From NCBI GenBank assembly GCA_020402745.1, contig JADBYZ010000002.1, positions 31,615 through 95,614 of the forward strand: a stretch of 64,000 nt of DNA, written 5' to 3'. Within the stretch, counting starts at the first letter, position 1, and each line of letters starts with the position of its first letter. The position numbers were made by a program, and so were the translations under genes. This document shows, piece by piece, positions 8,365-19,165 of this stretch. The notes under the pieces are model-generated. The model saw only the letters and a program-made list of their open reading frames with translations, was not told where the DNA came from and made no database searches. The stretch is from Phenylobacterium sp. (GTDB taxonomy: Bacteria > Pseudomonadota > Alphaproteobacteria > Caulobacterales > Caulobacteraceae).

Positions 8365-9290
8365 CCGCGCCGCACCTCTCCGTCCTCCTGGAAGAGGTCG
8401 TCGCCGCCATCGCCCCCGCGCCCGGCCGCCACATCATCGACGGAACCTTCGGGGCGGGCGGCTACACGCGAGCCTTCCTCGCTGCAGGCGCCCGCGTCAC
8501 CGCCTTTGACCGCGACCCTTCCGCCGCCCGGTTCGCCGAGGGTCTGGGCGCCGGCTTCACCCTGGTCTGCGCGCCCTTCTCCACCATAGCCGACGTCCTC
8601 GGCGCGGCGTCGGTCGACGGCGTGGCCCTGGACCTTGGGGTTTCGTCAATGCAGCTGGACGAGGCCGAGCGGGGCTTTTCCTTCCTGCGGGACGGACCCC
8701 TCGATATGCGGATGGGCGACCAGGGCGTGACGGCGGCGGAGATCGTGAACACCGCCGAGGCTGCTGAGATCGCCCGCATCCTATGGGTCTATGGCGAGGA
8801 GCGGCAGTCCAGGCGGGTGGCGGCCGCCATCGTCCGCCGCCGCGAGGCCCAACCCTTCGCCCGCACCACCGACCTGGCCGATGTGATCGAGCGGGCCCTC
8901 GGCGGCCGGCGCGGCGCCCGGGTGCATCCGGCCACACGGTCCTTTCAGGCCTTGCGGATAGCCGTGAACGATGAGCTGGCCGAACTGGAGGCGGGGCTCC
9001 TCGCCGCCGAGCGGGTGCTGCGCCCTGGGGGGCGGCTCGCGGTGGTGACCTTCCACTCCCTCGAGGATCGAATCGTCAAGGGCTTTCTGGTCAGCCGGTC
9101 CGGCCGCACGCCTGGCGGTTCGCGCCATTCACCCCAGGCTCCGCGCGTTGCGGATCCCAGCTTTACCCTCCTGTCGTCCCGGTCCACAGCTCCTGCAGAG
9201 TCTGAGACCGCCGCCAATCCCCGCGCGCGATCCGCCCGGCTCAGGGCCGCCGAACGCACCTCGGCTCCGGCCTGGAGGGCCGCGGCGTGA
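8361..9290 (+). CDS. rsmH: 16S rRNA (cytosine(1402)-N4)-methyltransferase
   Basis: RsmH (MraW) methylates C1402 of 16S rRNA in the ribosomal P site using S-adenosylmethionine. The sequence begins [17 protein letters not shown]. The SAM-binding glycine loop is [15 protein letters not shown], followed by [29 protein letters not shown] and [12 protein letters not shown], all diagnostic of the family; the end carries [12 protein letters not shown]. 309 residues, normal length. The previous longer frame reaching upstream of 8361 is not used because mraZ occupies it. Confidence 0.97.
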   Translation: MTAPHLSVLLEEVVAAIAPAPGRHIIDGTFGAGGYTRAFLAAGARVTAFDRDPSAARFAEGLGAGFTLVCAPFSTIADVLGAASVDGVALDLGVSSMQLDEAERGFSFLRDGPLDMRMGDQGVTAAEIVNTAEAAEIARILWVYGEERQSRRVAAAIVRRREAQPFARTTDLADVIERALGGRRGARVHPATRSFQALRIAVNDELAELEAGLLAAERVLRPGGRLAVVTFHSLEDRIVKGFLVSRSGRTPGGSRHSPQAPRVADPSFTLLSSRSTAPAESETAANPRARSARLRAAERTSAPAWRAAA

Positions 9291-9724
9291 ACCTGCTCGA
9301 ACACCGCGTGCTGGGCTTCAGAACCCTCGACCTCGCCCTGAGCGTTCTCCTGGTGGCCCTGATCCTCGGAGTCTACCTGGCCAAGACCCTGGCGGGTGGA
9401 GAGCGCGGACAGATCGCGTCTACGGAGCGCCAGATTACAGAGGAAAAGGACCGCATTGTCCTTCTCGAAGCCGAGGTCGCCCATCTCGAGCGCCCGGAGC
9501 GACTCGCCAGCCTTGCCCGGACCTACGCCGGCCTTTCCCCCGTGGCCTCCAATCGCGAGATCACGCCTCAGGGTCTGGCGGACGCGTTGCAAAGCCCGGC
9601 GGCTCCGGCGCCCCAGCTCCTCGTGGTCGGCTCATCCTCGATGGCCGGCTTGGCCGAAGCCGAGAGCTCCGCCCTTGAAGCAGAGAGCACGGCTCCGCCG
9701 TCCGACAAGGAGCCTGAGCCATGA
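9287..9724 (+). CDS. ftsL: Cell division protein FtsL
   Basis: Small bitopic divisome protein linking FtsQ/FtsB with FtsW and FtsI. It shows a short cytoplasmic head, one membrane span at about residues 15-35 ([18 protein letters not shown]), then a coiled-coil stretch ([30 protein letters not shown]) in the periplasm and a low-complexity Ala/Ser/Glu tail of about 45 residues. GTG start overlaps the rsmH stop; the product is followed by ftsI with another four-base overlap. Identity rests on position plus topology, since FtsL sequences diverge strongly. Confidence 0.88.
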   Translation: MNLLEHRVLGFRTLDLALSVLLVALILGVYLAKTLAGGERGQIASTERQITEEKDRIVLLEAEVAHLERPERLASLARTYAGLSPVASNREITPQGLADALQSPAAPAPQLLVVGSSSMAGLAEAESSALEAESTAPPSDKEPEP

Positions 9725-11466
9725 GCCTGACCCACGCTGGGGCGCTGGCGCCCGGCTGGCGCTGGATCAAGGGGCGCTTGTGGAATCTTGAACGCGCCTT
9801 CGGGAAGGCCCGCGCCTCCGGTCGGGCGGAGAACGACGCCCGCATCCGGATTTTTGTTGTCCTTGTCTTCTTTGTGATCGGATTCGTCTGTCTCGCCGTC
9901 GGGGCGACCCGGCTGGCCATCTTCTCAAGCCCTGACTCCGTCTCAAGGGTCGGAGGCGGTGCGGGTCCTGGCCGCGCGCCCCTCGTTGACCGTCACGGCG
10001 CCTTGCTGGCTGCGGATCTTCCATACTTCACACTCTACCTCGATCCCCAGGACGTCTGGGATCCTGCGGAAACCCGGGCGGGCTTGCTCAGGGCGCTGCC
10101 GGAGCTGTCGGTCAGCCGGCTCGACCGAGCGCTGGCGAGTTCGCGCCGAACCTTCCTTGCAGGGCCGCTTTCGCCCAGAGACAGGGAGAGGGTTCACGCC
10201 CTCGGCCTGCCGGGTGTTGCATTTGAGCGAGAGCCGCGAAGGGTCTATCCCTTGGGCGGCGGAGCGGCCCACCTGATCGGCTTTTCCGACACCGGAGGCG
10301 AGGGCTTGGCGGGGGCTGAGGGCGCTCTCAACGAACGAATCCGCGCCGACTCAGGCGACCGCCAGCCCACCCCCCTTTCCATCGACATTCGGGTGCAAGC
10401 CGCCCTGGACGACGAACTCAATGCTGCGGCCACACGACTTCAGGCCAAGGGTGCGGTCGGGCTGATCACAAATGTCCAGACCGGCGAGGTTCTGGCAATG
10501 TCCTCCTGGCCAAGCTTCGATCCCGATCAGGCAGGTGAGTCCTCGCCTGACCAACTCAGAAATCGCGCCGTCGCCTCGGTCTACGAGATGGGATCCACCT
10601 TCAAGGTATTCACCCTGGCGGTGGGGCTCGACACCCATCAGATCACCCCTCAGACCGTGTTCAGCACAACCAAGGGTGTGAACATAGGGTCGCGGGTCAT
10701 CCGAGACCTGCACGCTGTCGACCATGACATGACGGTGACGGATATCTTTCTGAAGTCTTCGAACATAGGCGCCAGCCAGATCGCCCTGGCGGTCGGCGGC
10801 CCGACCCTGACCCGGTATTTTGAGGCGTTCGGCCTGTTCAAGGCGGCGCCAATTGAGCTGACCGAGTCGGCTCGTCCTATTCTTCCCCGAGAGTGGAATC
10901 CCAATACCCTCGCCTCCGCCTCTTTTGGTCACGCGATTTCGGTATCTCCGGCCGCCTTGGCGGCTGGCTTGGGTTCGGTCGTGAACGGTGGTCGCTACCT
11001 TCCCCTGACGGTTCAGCCCATGAGTCCGGGCGCCCGACCCGATGGACGCCGAGTGGTCAGTGAGGAGACCTCGCGGCTAATGCTCGGCCTGATGCGCCGA
11101 AATGTTCTGGAAGGGTCCGGTCGTCGCGCCAACGCCGCCGGTCTTCGGGTGGGCGGCAAGACCGGGTCCGCCGAGAAGGTAATCGACGGGCGCTATGTCC
11201 GTGACAAGGTCCTCGCCTCCTTCGCCGGGGTTTTTCCCACCGATGGGGCCCTTTCTGATGATCGTTATCTGGTTCTGATCATTATCGACGAGCCCGTCGC
11301 CGACGCTGAGTCCGGCGGGCGCACGGGCGGGCTGACCGCAGCGCCGGCTGCGGGCAAGGTCATCGACCGCGTGGCCCCCTTCCTGGGCGTGAGCCGACGG
11401 TTTGAGCAGGTGGCGGTGCAGCCGGCAACGGCGGGCGCTGAGCTCGCCGCCCTTAACGAACGCTGA
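9721..11466 (+). CDS. ftsI: Peptidoglycan D,D-transpeptidase FtsI (PBP3)
   Basis: Septal transpeptidase that crosslinks new peptidoglycan in complex with FtsW. One N-terminal membrane span at about residues 40-62 (IFVVLVFFVIGFVCLAVG) precedes the pedestal domain and the penicillin-binding domain. The three active-site motifs are visible: STFK (in YEMGSTFKVFTL), SSN (in LKSSNIGASQ) and KTG (in GGKTGSAEK). 581 residues, usual length. Target of beta-lactams. Six bases separate it from murE. Confidence 0.96.
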   Translation: MSLTHAGALAPGWRWIKGRLWNLERAFGKARASGRAENDARIRIFVVLVFFVIGFVCLAVGATRLAIFSSPDSVSRVGGGAGPGRAPLVDRHGALLAADLPYFTLYLDPQDVWDPAETRAGLLRALPELSVSRLDRALASSRRTFLAGPLSPRDRERVHALGLPGVAFEREPRRVYPLGGGAAHLIGFSDTGGEGLAGAEGALNERIRADSGDRQPTPLSIDIRVQAALDDELNAAATRLQAKGAVGLITNVQTGEVLAMSSWPSFDPDQAGESSPDQLRNRAVASVYEMGSTFKVFTLAVGLDTHQITPQTVFSTTKGVNIGSRVIRDLHAVDHDMTVTDIFLKSSNIGASQIALAVGGPTLTRYFEAFGLFKAAPIELTESARPILPREWNPNTLASASFGHAISVSPAALAAGLGSVVNGGRYLPLTVQPMSPGARPDGRRVVSEETSRLMLGLMRRNVLEGSGRRANAAGLRVGGKTGSAEKVIDGRYVRDKVLASFAGVFPTDGALSDDRYLVLIIIDEPVADAESGGRTGGLTAAPAAGKVIDRVAPFLGVSRRFEQVAVQPATAGAELAALNER

Positions 11467-11471
11467 TCCCG

Positions 11472-12920
11472 ATGCGCTTGTCCCAGCTCCTCAATCGCGC
11501 CCTTCCGGTCGATCCGGAGATCTGCGGCGTCACGGCGGACAGCCGCCGGGTAGGTCCGGGCGTCCTATTCGCCGCCCTTCCCGGCGCGGCCCGGGATGGC
11601 GCCGACTTCGCACCACAGGCGGTCGCCGCCGGCGCCGCCGCCGTCCTCTGCAGCCGTGAACTCCTCGGCCTTGGCGCTCCTGTCATTGTCAGCGAGGATC
11701 CTCGTCGGGCCTACGCCCTGGCCGCACGCGCCTTCTACGGCGGCCAGCCAGAGGTGGTCGTCGCCGTCACGGGAACAAACGGCAAGACCTCTGTCGCCGG
11801 CTTCTGTCGTCAGATCTTCGCTGCGTCGGGGCGGTTGTCGGCCAGCATGGGTACCCTCGGCGTCCTTCTGTCCGGTCCCGGCCGGGACGACGTCGCCCTC
11901 ACGCCTCCTGGACTGACCACTCCCGATGCCGGGGATGTCGCAGCCCTCCTCGCCGAACTCGCCGGCCGGGGAGTCACCGATCTGGCGCTGGAGGCCTCCT
12001 CTCACGGGCTCGATCAGAGGCGACTTGACGGCGTGCGTCTCTCCGCCGCCGCCTTTCTGAACCTGACCCAGGACCACCTGGACTATCACGGCGACATGGC
12101 CAGCTATCAGGCCGCTAAGCTGCGGCTGTTCGACACCCTGCTGCCACGGGGCGCCCCTGCGGTCCTCAACGCGGACTCCCCCGCCTTCCCTGCCTTCGCC
12201 GCCGCCGCGACCCTCGCTGGCGCTGACCTTCTAACCTTTGGAGAGTCGGGGCGCGATCTGAGGCTCGTAGACCGGCAGACGCGGCCGGGCGGCCAGGTGC
12301 TTACCCTTGAGCACAATGGGCGGATCTGGCGGGTGGACTTGCCTTTGGCAGGGGCCTTCCAGGCCATGAACGCTCTGGCTGCAGCTGGCCTTGGCCTGGC
12401 GGTCGGTGAGGCTCCAGAGGATGTTTTCGGCGCGCTCGAGCATCTGACCGGGGCCCCCGGTCGTCTCCAGTACGTGGGCTCCGGCTTGCGCGGCGGCGAG
12501 GCCTATGTGGACTACGCCCATACCCCCGACGGGCTCGAGACCGTGTTGACGGCGCTTCGACCCCATGTCTCCGGGCGACTGGTGGTGGTGTTCGGGGCGG
12601 GCGGCGACCGCGACCGGACAAAGCGCCCCCTCATGGGCGAGGTGGCCGGCCGCCTGGCGGACCTCGCCATCGTTACTGACGACAACCCCCGCAGCGAGGA
12701 CCCCGCAGCCATCCGCGCTGAGGTGAGAGCGGGTCATTCCGGGCTCAAAGAGATCGCCGACCGTCGCGAGGCGATCCAGTCCGCGGTCGCAGGTTTGCAG
12801 ACGGGCGATGTTCTCGTCGTCGCGGGCAAGGGCCACGAGCCGGGCCAGACCGTCGCCGGGGTCGTCCACCCCTTCGACGACGTGGCCGAGACGCGGTCCG
12901 CCTTGGAGGACCGGTCATGA
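11472..12920 (+). CDS. murE: UDP-MurNAc-tripeptide synthetase (meso-DAP adding)
   Basis: Cytoplasmic ATP-dependent ligase adding the third stem-peptide residue. The P-loop TGTNGKTSVAGFC lies in the central domain; the carbamylated-lysine region and HTPDGLETVL follow. The C-terminal DNPRSEDP motif is the signature of enzymes that add meso-diaminopimelate rather than lysine, as expected in a Gram-negative. 482 residues. Overlaps murF by four bases. Confidence 0.96.
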   Translation: MRLSQLLNRALPVDPEICGVTADSRRVGPGVLFAALPGAARDGADFAPQAVAAGAAAVLCSRELLGLGAPVIVSEDPRRAYALAARAFYGGQPEVVVAVTGTNGKTSVAGFCRQIFAASGRLSASMGTLGVLLSGPGRDDVALTPPGLTTPDAGDVAALLAELAGRGVTDLALEASSHGLDQRRLDGVRLSAAAFLNLTQDHLDYHGDMASYQAAKLRLFDTLLPRGAPAVLNADSPAFPAFAAAATLAGADLLTFGESGRDLRLVDRQTRPGGQVLTLEHNGRIWRVDLPLAGAFQAMNALAAAGLGLAVGEAPEDVFGALEHLTGAPGRLQYVGSGLRGGEAYVDYAHTPDGLETVLTALRPHVSGRLVVVFGAGGDRDRTKRPLMGEVAGRLADLAIVTDDNPRSEDPAAIRAEVRAGHSGLKEIADRREAIQSAVAGLQTGDVLVVAGKGHEPGQTVAGVVHPFDDVAETRSALEDRS

Positions 12921-14317
12921 CCCGACGTTCGCTCTGGACCGCCGCCGCCATCGCCCGGGCCACGGGGGGCAGGGTATCCCGAGCCTTCCAGGTTCGCGGC
13001 ATCTCCATTGACACCCGGACTCTGGAGCCTGGCGACCTCTTCGTGGCTCTCGGTGGGGCGCGGGACGGCCACGACTTTGTCGACCAGGCCATGGCGGCGG
13101 GGGCGGCGGGGGTGCTGGCGTCCCGTCCGGTGGACGCCCCCCATGTCCAGGTCGATGACACCTTCCTGGCTCTGCAGGCCCTGGCCCTGGCTGCGCGGGA
13201 GCGGGCGGTGGATGCGCGCCGGGGTGCAGTGACCGGTTCCGTGGGCAAGACCAGCGTCACCCAGGCGGTCGCGGCGGGGCTGGCCCTGGCCGGTCGCGCC
13301 CACGCCTCGATAAAGAGCTACAACAATCATATCGGCGTCCCCCTGACCCTGGCGCGCATGCCAGAGGACACCGAACGGGCCGTCTTTGAGATCGGTATGA
13401 ACCACGCCGACGAGATCACGCCCCTCTCCGGGATGGTCCGCCCCCACGTCACGGCCATCACCACGGTCGGGCCTGTGCATGTGGAGAACTTCCCCGACGG
13501 GGAGACTGGCGTCGCGCGGGCCAAGGCCGAGATCTTTGATGGGGCGGCCCCGGGCGCCGTGGCCGTCCTGAACGCCGATAACCGCTGGTTCGACTGCCTC
13601 GCCGCCCGGGCCCGGGCCCGGGGCTTGGCGGTCCGTAGTTTCGGGCGGGCTGAGGGATCCGACGCCCGCCTTTTGGACTTCGCCGTCGACGCCGGTCGAG
13701 GGTGGGTCCGAGCTGAAATCGATGGTCGTCCCCTCGATCTCAGCCTCTCCCAGACCGGCGCTCATTGGGGCCTGAACGCCATGTGCGTCCTCCTGCTTCT
13801 CGAAGCCCTGGATGTCGGCCGGGAGGATGGCTTAAGCGCCCTTTCGGACTTCGAGGCCTTGCCGGGCCGGGGGACGGAGAACCGGGTTCGCCTGTCGGGC
13901 GGCGGAGAGTTCATCCTGGTGGACGAAAGCTACAACGCCAATCCGATCTCCATGGCCGCGACCATCAGCTCCCTTGGCGTACGCCGGGCGGAAGGGCGGC
14001 GCATCCTGGCCCTCACCGATATGCTGGAACTGGGCGAGGAGGCTCCGCACTTCCACGCCGACCTGGCCCGTCCCATCGCGGACGCCGGGATCGACCTCGT
14101 CTACTGCGCTGGCCCCCTGATGAAATCCCTCTGGGATGCCCTTCCTTCGACTCGGTGCGGCGGCTACGCCCTTCAAGCATCGGAATTGACGCCGATGATC
14201 GCCGGGTCCGTTCGGCCGGGCGACCTGGTGATGGTCAAGGGGTCCAACGGGTCGCGGGCAGGGCTGATCGCCCAGGCGCTGCGCGCCCTGGAGTCCGAGG
14301 CCGAGGGGGCGGGCTGA
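12917..14317 (+). CDS. murF: UDP-MurNAc-tripeptide-D-alanyl-D-alanine ligase
   Basis: Adds the D-Ala-D-Ala dipeptide to complete the cytoplasmic UDP-MurNAc-pentapeptide. Mur-ligase P-loop [13 protein letters not shown], then [15 protein letters not shown] and [11 protein letters not shown], which are MurF signatures, and [12 protein letters not shown] in the C-terminal domain. 466 residues. Its TGA stop shares one base with the mraY start, continuing the coupled string. Confidence 0.96.
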   Translation: MTRRSLWTAAAIARATGGRVSRAFQVRGISIDTRTLEPGDLFVALGGARDGHDFVDQAMAAGAAGVLASRPVDAPHVQVDDTFLALQALALAARERAVDARRGAVTGSVGKTSVTQAVAAGLALAGRAHASIKSYNNHIGVPLTLARMPEDTERAVFEIGMNHADEITPLSGMVRPHVTAITTVGPVHVENFPDGETGVARAKAEIFDGAAPGAVAVLNADNRWFDCLAARARARGLAVRSFGRAEGSDARLLDFAVDAGRGWVRAEIDGRPLDLSLSQTGAHWGLNAMCVLLLLEALDVGREDGLSALSDFEALPGRGTENRVRLSGGGEFILVDESYNANPISMAATISSLGVRRAEGRRILALTDMLELGEEAPHFHADLARPIADAGIDLVYCAGPLMKSLWDALPSTRCGGYALQASELTPMIAGSVRPGDLVMVKGSNGSRAGLIAQALRALESEAEGAG

Positions 14318-15429
14318 TGCTGTACTGGCTGTATGAACAGGCGATGGCGGCGGGCGTTCACGCCCCTCTCCTTAACCTCATGAAGTATATTACTTTCCGG
14401 ACTGGAATGGCGCTCTTTACGGCCCAGCTTGTGGTGGTCCTGATGGGGTCGCGTTTCATCCGCTGGATGCAGGCGAAGCAGGGACGCGGCCAGCCGATAC
14501 GCACGGATGGAATAGAGCGTCACATCCTGGAGAAGTCTGGAACTCCCACCATGGGTGGGGTCATGATTCTGGCTGGACTGTTCACAGGCGCCCTACTGTG
14601 GTGCGATCTCTCAAACGTCTATGTCTGGGCTGTTCTGATGGTGACGGCGGGCTTCGGCCTGCTTGGATTCATGGACGACTATGCAAAAGTCACCCGACAG
14701 AGCTCGGCAGGCGTCTCGGGTCGCCTTCGCCTCCTGGTCGAAGCCCTTCTGGCTGGCCTCGCCGTTCTGATGATGGTGCTTTGGGGCCAATACGCCTCGA
14801 CCGACCCAACCCTCTATACGAGCATCGCCTTGCCGGTGTTCAAGGACGTCCTGATCAATCTCGGATGGTTCTATCTCGCCTTTGGCGCCTTCGTGGTCGT
14901 CGGCGCCGCCAATGCGGTCAACTTCACCGACGGTCTGGACGGCCTGGCGACTGTGCCGGTCATGATCGCTGCAGCGGCTTTTGGCCTCATAGCTTATCTG
15001 GTCGGCAACGCGGTCTTCGCGGGCTACCTGCAGCTTCACTTTGTGCCGGGCGTCGGCGAGGTGGCGGTCTTCTGCGGCGCTACGATCGGAGCGGGACTGG
15101 GGTTTCTCTGGTATAACGCCCCACCTGCAAAGATCTTTATGGGCGACACCGGCTCCCTGGCCTTGGGCGGCGCTCTTGGGGCTACGGCTGTGGCCACGAA
15201 GCATGAGATCGTACTGGCGTTGATCGGCGGCCTGTTTGTCGCTGAGACCCTGTCGGTGATGATCCAGGTCGCCTATTTCAAGCGCACCGGGAAGCGAATC
15301 TTCCTGATGGCGCCCATCCACCACCACTTCGAGAAGCTCGGTTGGTCGGAATCGACCATCGTCATCCGCTTCTGGATTATCTCGGTGATGCTGGCCATTC
15401 TGGGCCTCGCCACCCTGAAGCTGAGATAG
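14317..15429 (+). CDS. mraY: Phospho-MurNAc-pentapeptide transferase
   Basis: Integral inner-membrane enzyme that moves phospho-MurNAc-pentapeptide to undecaprenyl phosphate, making lipid I. Ten hydrophobic segments. Family motifs are present: [21 protein letters not shown] (Asp-rich Mg site), [28 protein letters not shown] and [15 protein letters not shown]. 370 residues. ATG at 14317 is the family start; a much longer frame upstream is only antisense-free overlap with murF and is ignored. Confidence 0.97.
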   Translation: MLYWLYEQAMAAGVHAPLLNLMKYITFRTGMALFTAQLVVVLMGSRFIRWMQAKQGRGQPIRTDGIERHILEKSGTPTMGGVMILAGLFTGALLWCDLSNVYVWAVLMVTAGFGLLGFMDDYAKVTRQSSAGVSGRLRLLVEALLAGLAVLMMVLWGQYASTDPTLYTSIALPVFKDVLINLGWFYLAFGAFVVVGAANAVNFTDGLDGLATVPVMIAAAAFGLIAYLVGNAVFAGYLQLHFVPGVGEVAVFCGATIGAGLGFLWYNAPPAKIFMGDTGSLALGGALGATAVATKHEIVLALIGGLFVAETLSVMIQVAYFKRTGKRIFLMAPIHHHFEKLGWSESTIVIRFWIISVMLAILGLATLKLR

Positions 15430-15439
15430 GGGAGGGCGC

Positions 15440-16849
15440 TTGATCCCGGTTCGCGGCTTCGAAGGCAAGACGGTCGCCGTCTTCGGGCTCGCCCGGACCG
15501 GGTTAGCCGCCGCGCGCGCACTCCTTGCCGGAGGCGCCGAAGTCGCGGTCTGGGACGAACGCGCCCCTGGCCTCGCCGCCGCCCAGGCCGAGGGACTGGA
15601 GATTGCCGATCTGTCCGTGGCGGAGTGGTCGCGCTTCGACGCTCTCTTGCTGTCGCCGGGCGTGCCCCTTACCCATCCCGAGCCCCACTGGACTGTCCGG
15701 ATGGCCCGGCGGGCTGGCGTCGAAATCCTCGGGGACATTGAACTCTTCGCCCGGACGGTCAACCTCGCCCCGGCGCACAAGCGACCCAAGATCATCGCCA
15801 TCACTGGCACCAACGGGAAGTCGACCACCACCGCCTTGATTGGCCACCTCTGCGCCCATGCCGGGCGTGACACCCGGGTCGGCGGCAATATCGGCGTCAG
15901 CGTCCTTGATCTGCCCGACATGCACGGCGGGGCGGTCTATGTGTTGGAGCTGTCCTCCTACCAGCTGGACCTGACTTCCAGTCTTCATCCGGATGTCGCG
16001 GTCCTGCTGAACATCTCTCCTGACCATCTCGACCGTCACGGAGGCATGGAGGGGTATGTCGCCGCCAAGCGGCGGGTTCTGATGAATCAGGGGCACGGCG
16101 ACACAGCGGTGATTGGGGTCGACGATCCCTGGGGGCAAAGGCTCTGCACCGAGGTCACGGCTGCGAACCGAAGGACCCTCACGCCCGTGTCCGCCTCCAA
16201 GGCCATCGGCCGGGGGGTCTACGCCTTGCAGGGAGTGCTCTACGACGCCACCGGCGACCGCGCCGTCCAGGTCGCCGACCTGAACCGGGCGCGTTCCCTT
16301 CCCGGTCGCCACAACTGGCAGAACGCTGCGGCTGCTTACGCCGCCGTACGGGGTCTCGGGGCTCCGGCGTCTGAGATTGTTGAGGGACTCCTCAGCTTCC
16401 CGGGTTTAGCGCACCGGATGGAGACCGTTGGGCATATCCGGGGGGTCCGTTTCATCAACGACTCCAAGGCCACCAATAGCGACGCCGCCCGCCAAGCCTT
16501 GGCGAGCTATCCGAAGGTTTACTGGATCGCCGGCGGACGGGCTAAGGACGGCGGTATCGAGTCCCTGGCCGATCTGTTTCCGCGGATCGAGCGGGCCTAT
16601 CTGATTGGCGAGGCGGCCGGGGAATTCGCCAGGACTCTCGAGGGGCGGGCGCCTCATGTGATCTGCCCGGATCTTTCGGCCGCCGTAGCCCGGGCCTTTT
16701 CCGACGCCCAGGCCTCGGGGCGGGGCGGGATCGTCCTTTTGTCTCCGGCCTGCGCGTCCTTCGATCAGTTTGCCGACTTTGAATCTCGCGGCGAGGCCTT
16801 CCGCAGCGCCGTGCTCAAGCTCGGTGACTCGGTCTCTGCAGGCGCTTGA
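15440..16849 (+). CDS. murD: UDP-MurNAc-L-alanine:D-glutamate ligase
   Basis: Adds D-glutamate to UDP-MurNAc-L-Ala. N-terminal Rossmann-like UDP site (VAVFGLARTGLAAARAL), P-loop ITGTNGKSTTTALIG, ELSSYQLDLT, NISPDHLDRHG and FINDSKATNSDAA, all MurD hallmarks. The start is a TTG at 15440 preceded by GGAGGG at 15431-15436, a good spacing; no ATG is available at the right place. 469 residues. Confidence 0.95.
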   Translation: MIPVRGFEGKTVAVFGLARTGLAAARALLAGGAEVAVWDERAPGLAAAQAEGLEIADLSVAEWSRFDALLLSPGVPLTHPEPHWTVRMARRAGVEILGDIELFARTVNLAPAHKRPKIIAITGTNGKSTTTALIGHLCAHAGRDTRVGGNIGVSVLDLPDMHGGAVYVLELSSYQLDLTSSLHPDVAVLLNISPDHLDRHGGMEGYVAAKRRVLMNQGHGDTAVIGVDDPWGQRLCTEVTAANRRTLTPVSASKAIGRGVYALQGVLYDATGDRAVQVADLNRARSLPGRHNWQNAAAAYAAVRGLGAPASEIVEGLLSFPGLAHRMETVGHIRGVRFINDSKATNSDAARQALASYPKVYWIAGGRAKDGGIESLADLFPRIERAYLIGEAAGEFARTLEGRAPHVICPDLSAAVARAFSDAQASGRGGIVLLSPACASFDQFADFESRGEAFRSAVLKLGDSVSAGA

Positions 16850-16853
16850 TCCC

Positions 16854-17999
16854 ATGAGCCAGAACCCCGCGCAGCCTGTCTTCGCCCGCTCTGACCGATC
16901 GCCGATCGGCGTCTGGTGGTGGACCATGGACCGCTGGCTACTTGGCGCCGTTGCGGTCCTTCTCGTGCTCGGCGTGTTGATGTCCTTTGCGGCCAGTCCG
17001 GCGGCTGCGGCCCGAATGAACGTGGGGGACCCCTTCCATTTCGCTCTGCGCCAGTGCGTCTTCGCCGCCGGCGGCGCAGTCATTCTCATTGGCGCCTCCG
17101 TGCTCAACGATAGGGGGGTGCGCCGCACGGCCTTTTTCGTTTACCTGGTCGCCATCCTCATTATGGCGGCCCTGCCTTTCATCGGCCATACCGCCAAGGG
17201 CGCCACACGGTGGCTAGATCTCGGCGATTTCTCCCTTCAGCCCTCGGAGTTTATGAAGCCGGCTCTGATCGTGCTCGTAGCCTGGATGTTCGCAGAGGGT
17301 CAGAAGGGGCAGGGCGTGCCCGGCGTAACCATCGCCTTCGCGCTCTATGGCGTCTCTGTCGCACTCCTGTTGATCCAGCCTGACGTCGGGCAGACCATCC
17401 TGATCACCATGGCCTTTGGGGCTGCGTTCTGGATGGCCGGGGTGCCGATTTCCTGGGTCATGGGGCTGGGGGTTTCGGCCCTTGCGGGCCTGGCCTCGAC
17501 CTATTTCCTTTTCCCCCATGTGGCCAGCCGGGTGGACCGGTTTGTGAACCCAGACGCTGCCGACACCCACCAGGTCGACCGGGCGGCTGAGGCTATTGCC
17601 GCCGGCGGCCTGCTGGGCCGGGGCCCGGGCGAGGGCGTGATGAAGCGACATGTGCCAGACCTGCACACCGACTTCATCTATTCAGTGGCGGCGGAGGAGT
17701 ACGGGCTGATCTTCTCCCTTGCTCTGATCGGACTCTTCGGCTTCCTCGTGGTGCGAGGCCTCTACAGAGCGTTGAAACTCTCCGATCCCTTCAGGCAGAT
17801 CGCAGCGGCTGGGCTCTTCGTATTGGTGGGCGAGCAGGCCCTGATCAACATCGCCGTCAACCTCAACCTGATCCCGACCAAGGGCATGACGCTGCCCTTC
17901 ATCTCCTATGGCGGCTCTTCCATGCTCGCCATCTGTCTGACCCTCGGCCTGGCCCTGGCTCTCACTCGACGTCGGCCAGGCGCGTACGCGCAGGGCTGA
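16854..17999 (+). CDS. ftsW: Septal peptidoglycan glycosyltransferase FtsW
   Basis: SEDS-family polymerase that works with FtsI at the septum. About ten membrane spans. Motifs include GATRWLDLGDFSLQPSEFMKPALIV, HTDFIYSVAAEEYGLI, NLNLIPTKGMTLPFISYGGSS, typical of FtsW/RodA; position in dcw decides for FtsW. ATG at 16854 lies four bases after the murD stop; in-frame codons upstream overlap murD and are not used. 381 residues. A cytoplasmic N-tail of about 30 residues precedes the first span. Confidence 0.95.
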   Translation: MSQNPAQPVFARSDRSPIGVWWWTMDRWLLGAVAVLLVLGVLMSFAASPAAAARMNVGDPFHFALRQCVFAAGGAVILIGASVLNDRGVRRTAFFVYLVAILIMAALPFIGHTAKGATRWLDLGDFSLQPSEFMKPALIVLVAWMFAEGQKGQGVPGVTIAFALYGVSVALLLIQPDVGQTILITMAFGAAFWMAGVPISWVMGLGVSALAGLASTYFLFPHVASRVDRFVNPDAADTHQVDRAAEAIAAGGLLGRGPGEGVMKRHVPDLHTDFIYSVAAEEYGLIFSLALIGLFGFLVVRGLYRALKLSDPFRQIAAAGLFVLVGEQALINIAVNLNLIPTKGMTLPFISYGGSSMLAICLTLGLALALTRRRPGAYAQG

Positions 18000-18058
18000 C
18001 AAGGCCTGGCTTTGTTCGCCCCCTACCCAACCTCAAGGGACTCCCGTAAACCCCGCCC

Positions 18059-19165
18059 ATGCAGAAGATCGCCGTCGTCGCCGCCGGGGGAACCGGAGGC
18101 CATCTGTTCCCGGCTCAGGCCCTGGCCGAGGCGCTGATCGCCCGGGGCTGGCGGATCGTTCTGGCCAGCGACGAGCGCGTGGCCGCCCTCGCCGAGACCT
18201 TTCCCGCCGAGCAGAGGATCGGCCTGTCGGCGCGGAGCTACCGGCCGGGCGACCTGATCGGCATGGGCCGCGCCGGCCTCGCCATCTTCGCCGGCGTCCT
18301 GCAGGCCCGGGCAGCCTTCCGGGAGATCAGGCCTGACGTGGTGATCGGCTTTGGCGGCTACCCTTCGGCGCCGGGCCTCCTCGCGGCCCTGACCCAGAAC
18401 CGGCCTACCGTGCTGCACGAGCAGAATGCGGTCATGGGTCGGGCCAATCGGCGGCTGGCGGGCCGGGTCCGCGCCGTGGCCTGCGCCTTTCCCATCCTGC
18501 AGAAGGCGCCCCCCGGCGTAGCCGAGCGCGCCGTCGTGGTGGGCAACCCCGTCCGGGCCGAGATCCGCGCCATCGCCGGGACCCCTTACGATCCGCCAGG
18601 CGCGACCGGACCCATCCGTCTCCTGATCACCGGGGGGAGCCAGGGCGCACGCCTGCTCTCAGAGCTCATGCCCGCAGCCATCGCCGCACTGCCCGAGGAC
18701 CTGCGGTTCCGGCTCGAGGTGCAGCAGCAGACGCGGCAGGAGAGCCTGGACTTCGCCCGCCGGGTCTATGCTGACGCCAATGTGAAGGCCGAGATCGCCC
18801 CCTTTTTCCGGGACATGGCGGGCCGGCTGAAGGCCGCCCACCTGGTGATCGGCCGGTCCGGGGCCGGATCGGTATGCGAGTTCGCCATCGCTGGACGTCC
18901 CGCCATCCTTGTTCCCCTCGCGGCGGCCCTTGATGACGACCAGGGCCAGAACGCCCAGGTGATGGTCGAGGCCGGCGGCGCCGTGGTCGCTCGGGAGGAC
19001 CAGCTGACGGTCGAGACCATGTCCACCGCCCTCGTCAAGCTCCTGGGAAATCCTGATCGGCTGGCCCGCATGGCCGCCGGCGCCGCCAGCCTGGCGCGCC
19101 CTGACGCCGCCGAGCGCCTCGCCGACCTGGTCGAAGCCGTGGCCGCGGAGGGACGCGGGCGATGA
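18059..19165 (+). CDS. murG: Lipid II synthase, UDP-GlcNAc transferase MurG
   Basis: Peripheral inner-membrane GT-B glycosyltransferase converting lipid I to lipid II. The N-terminal glycine loop [19 protein letters not shown] and the [13 protein letters not shown] and [13 protein letters not shown] segments mark the acceptor side; [15 protein letters not shown] and [25 protein letters not shown] mark the UDP-GlcNAc side. 368 residues. The 59-base gap after ftsW is the first real spacing in the cluster. Stop overlaps murC start. Confidence 0.96.
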   Translation: MQKIAVVAAGGTGGHLFPAQALAEALIARGWRIVLASDERVAALAETFPAEQRIGLSARSYRPGDLIGMGRAGLAIFAGVLQARAAFREIRPDVVIGFGGYPSAPGLLAALTQNRPTVLHEQNAVMGRANRRLAGRVRAVACAFPILQKAPPGVAERAVVVGNPVRAEIRAIAGTPYDPPGATGPIRLLITGGSQGARLLSELMPAAIAALPEDLRFRLEVQQQTRQESLDFARRVYADANVKAEIAPFFRDMAGRLKAAHLVIGRSGAGSVCEFAIAGRPAILVPLAAALDDDQGQNAQVMVEAGGAVVAREDQLTVETMSTALVKLLGNPDRLARMAAGAASLARPDAAERLADLVEAVAAEGRGR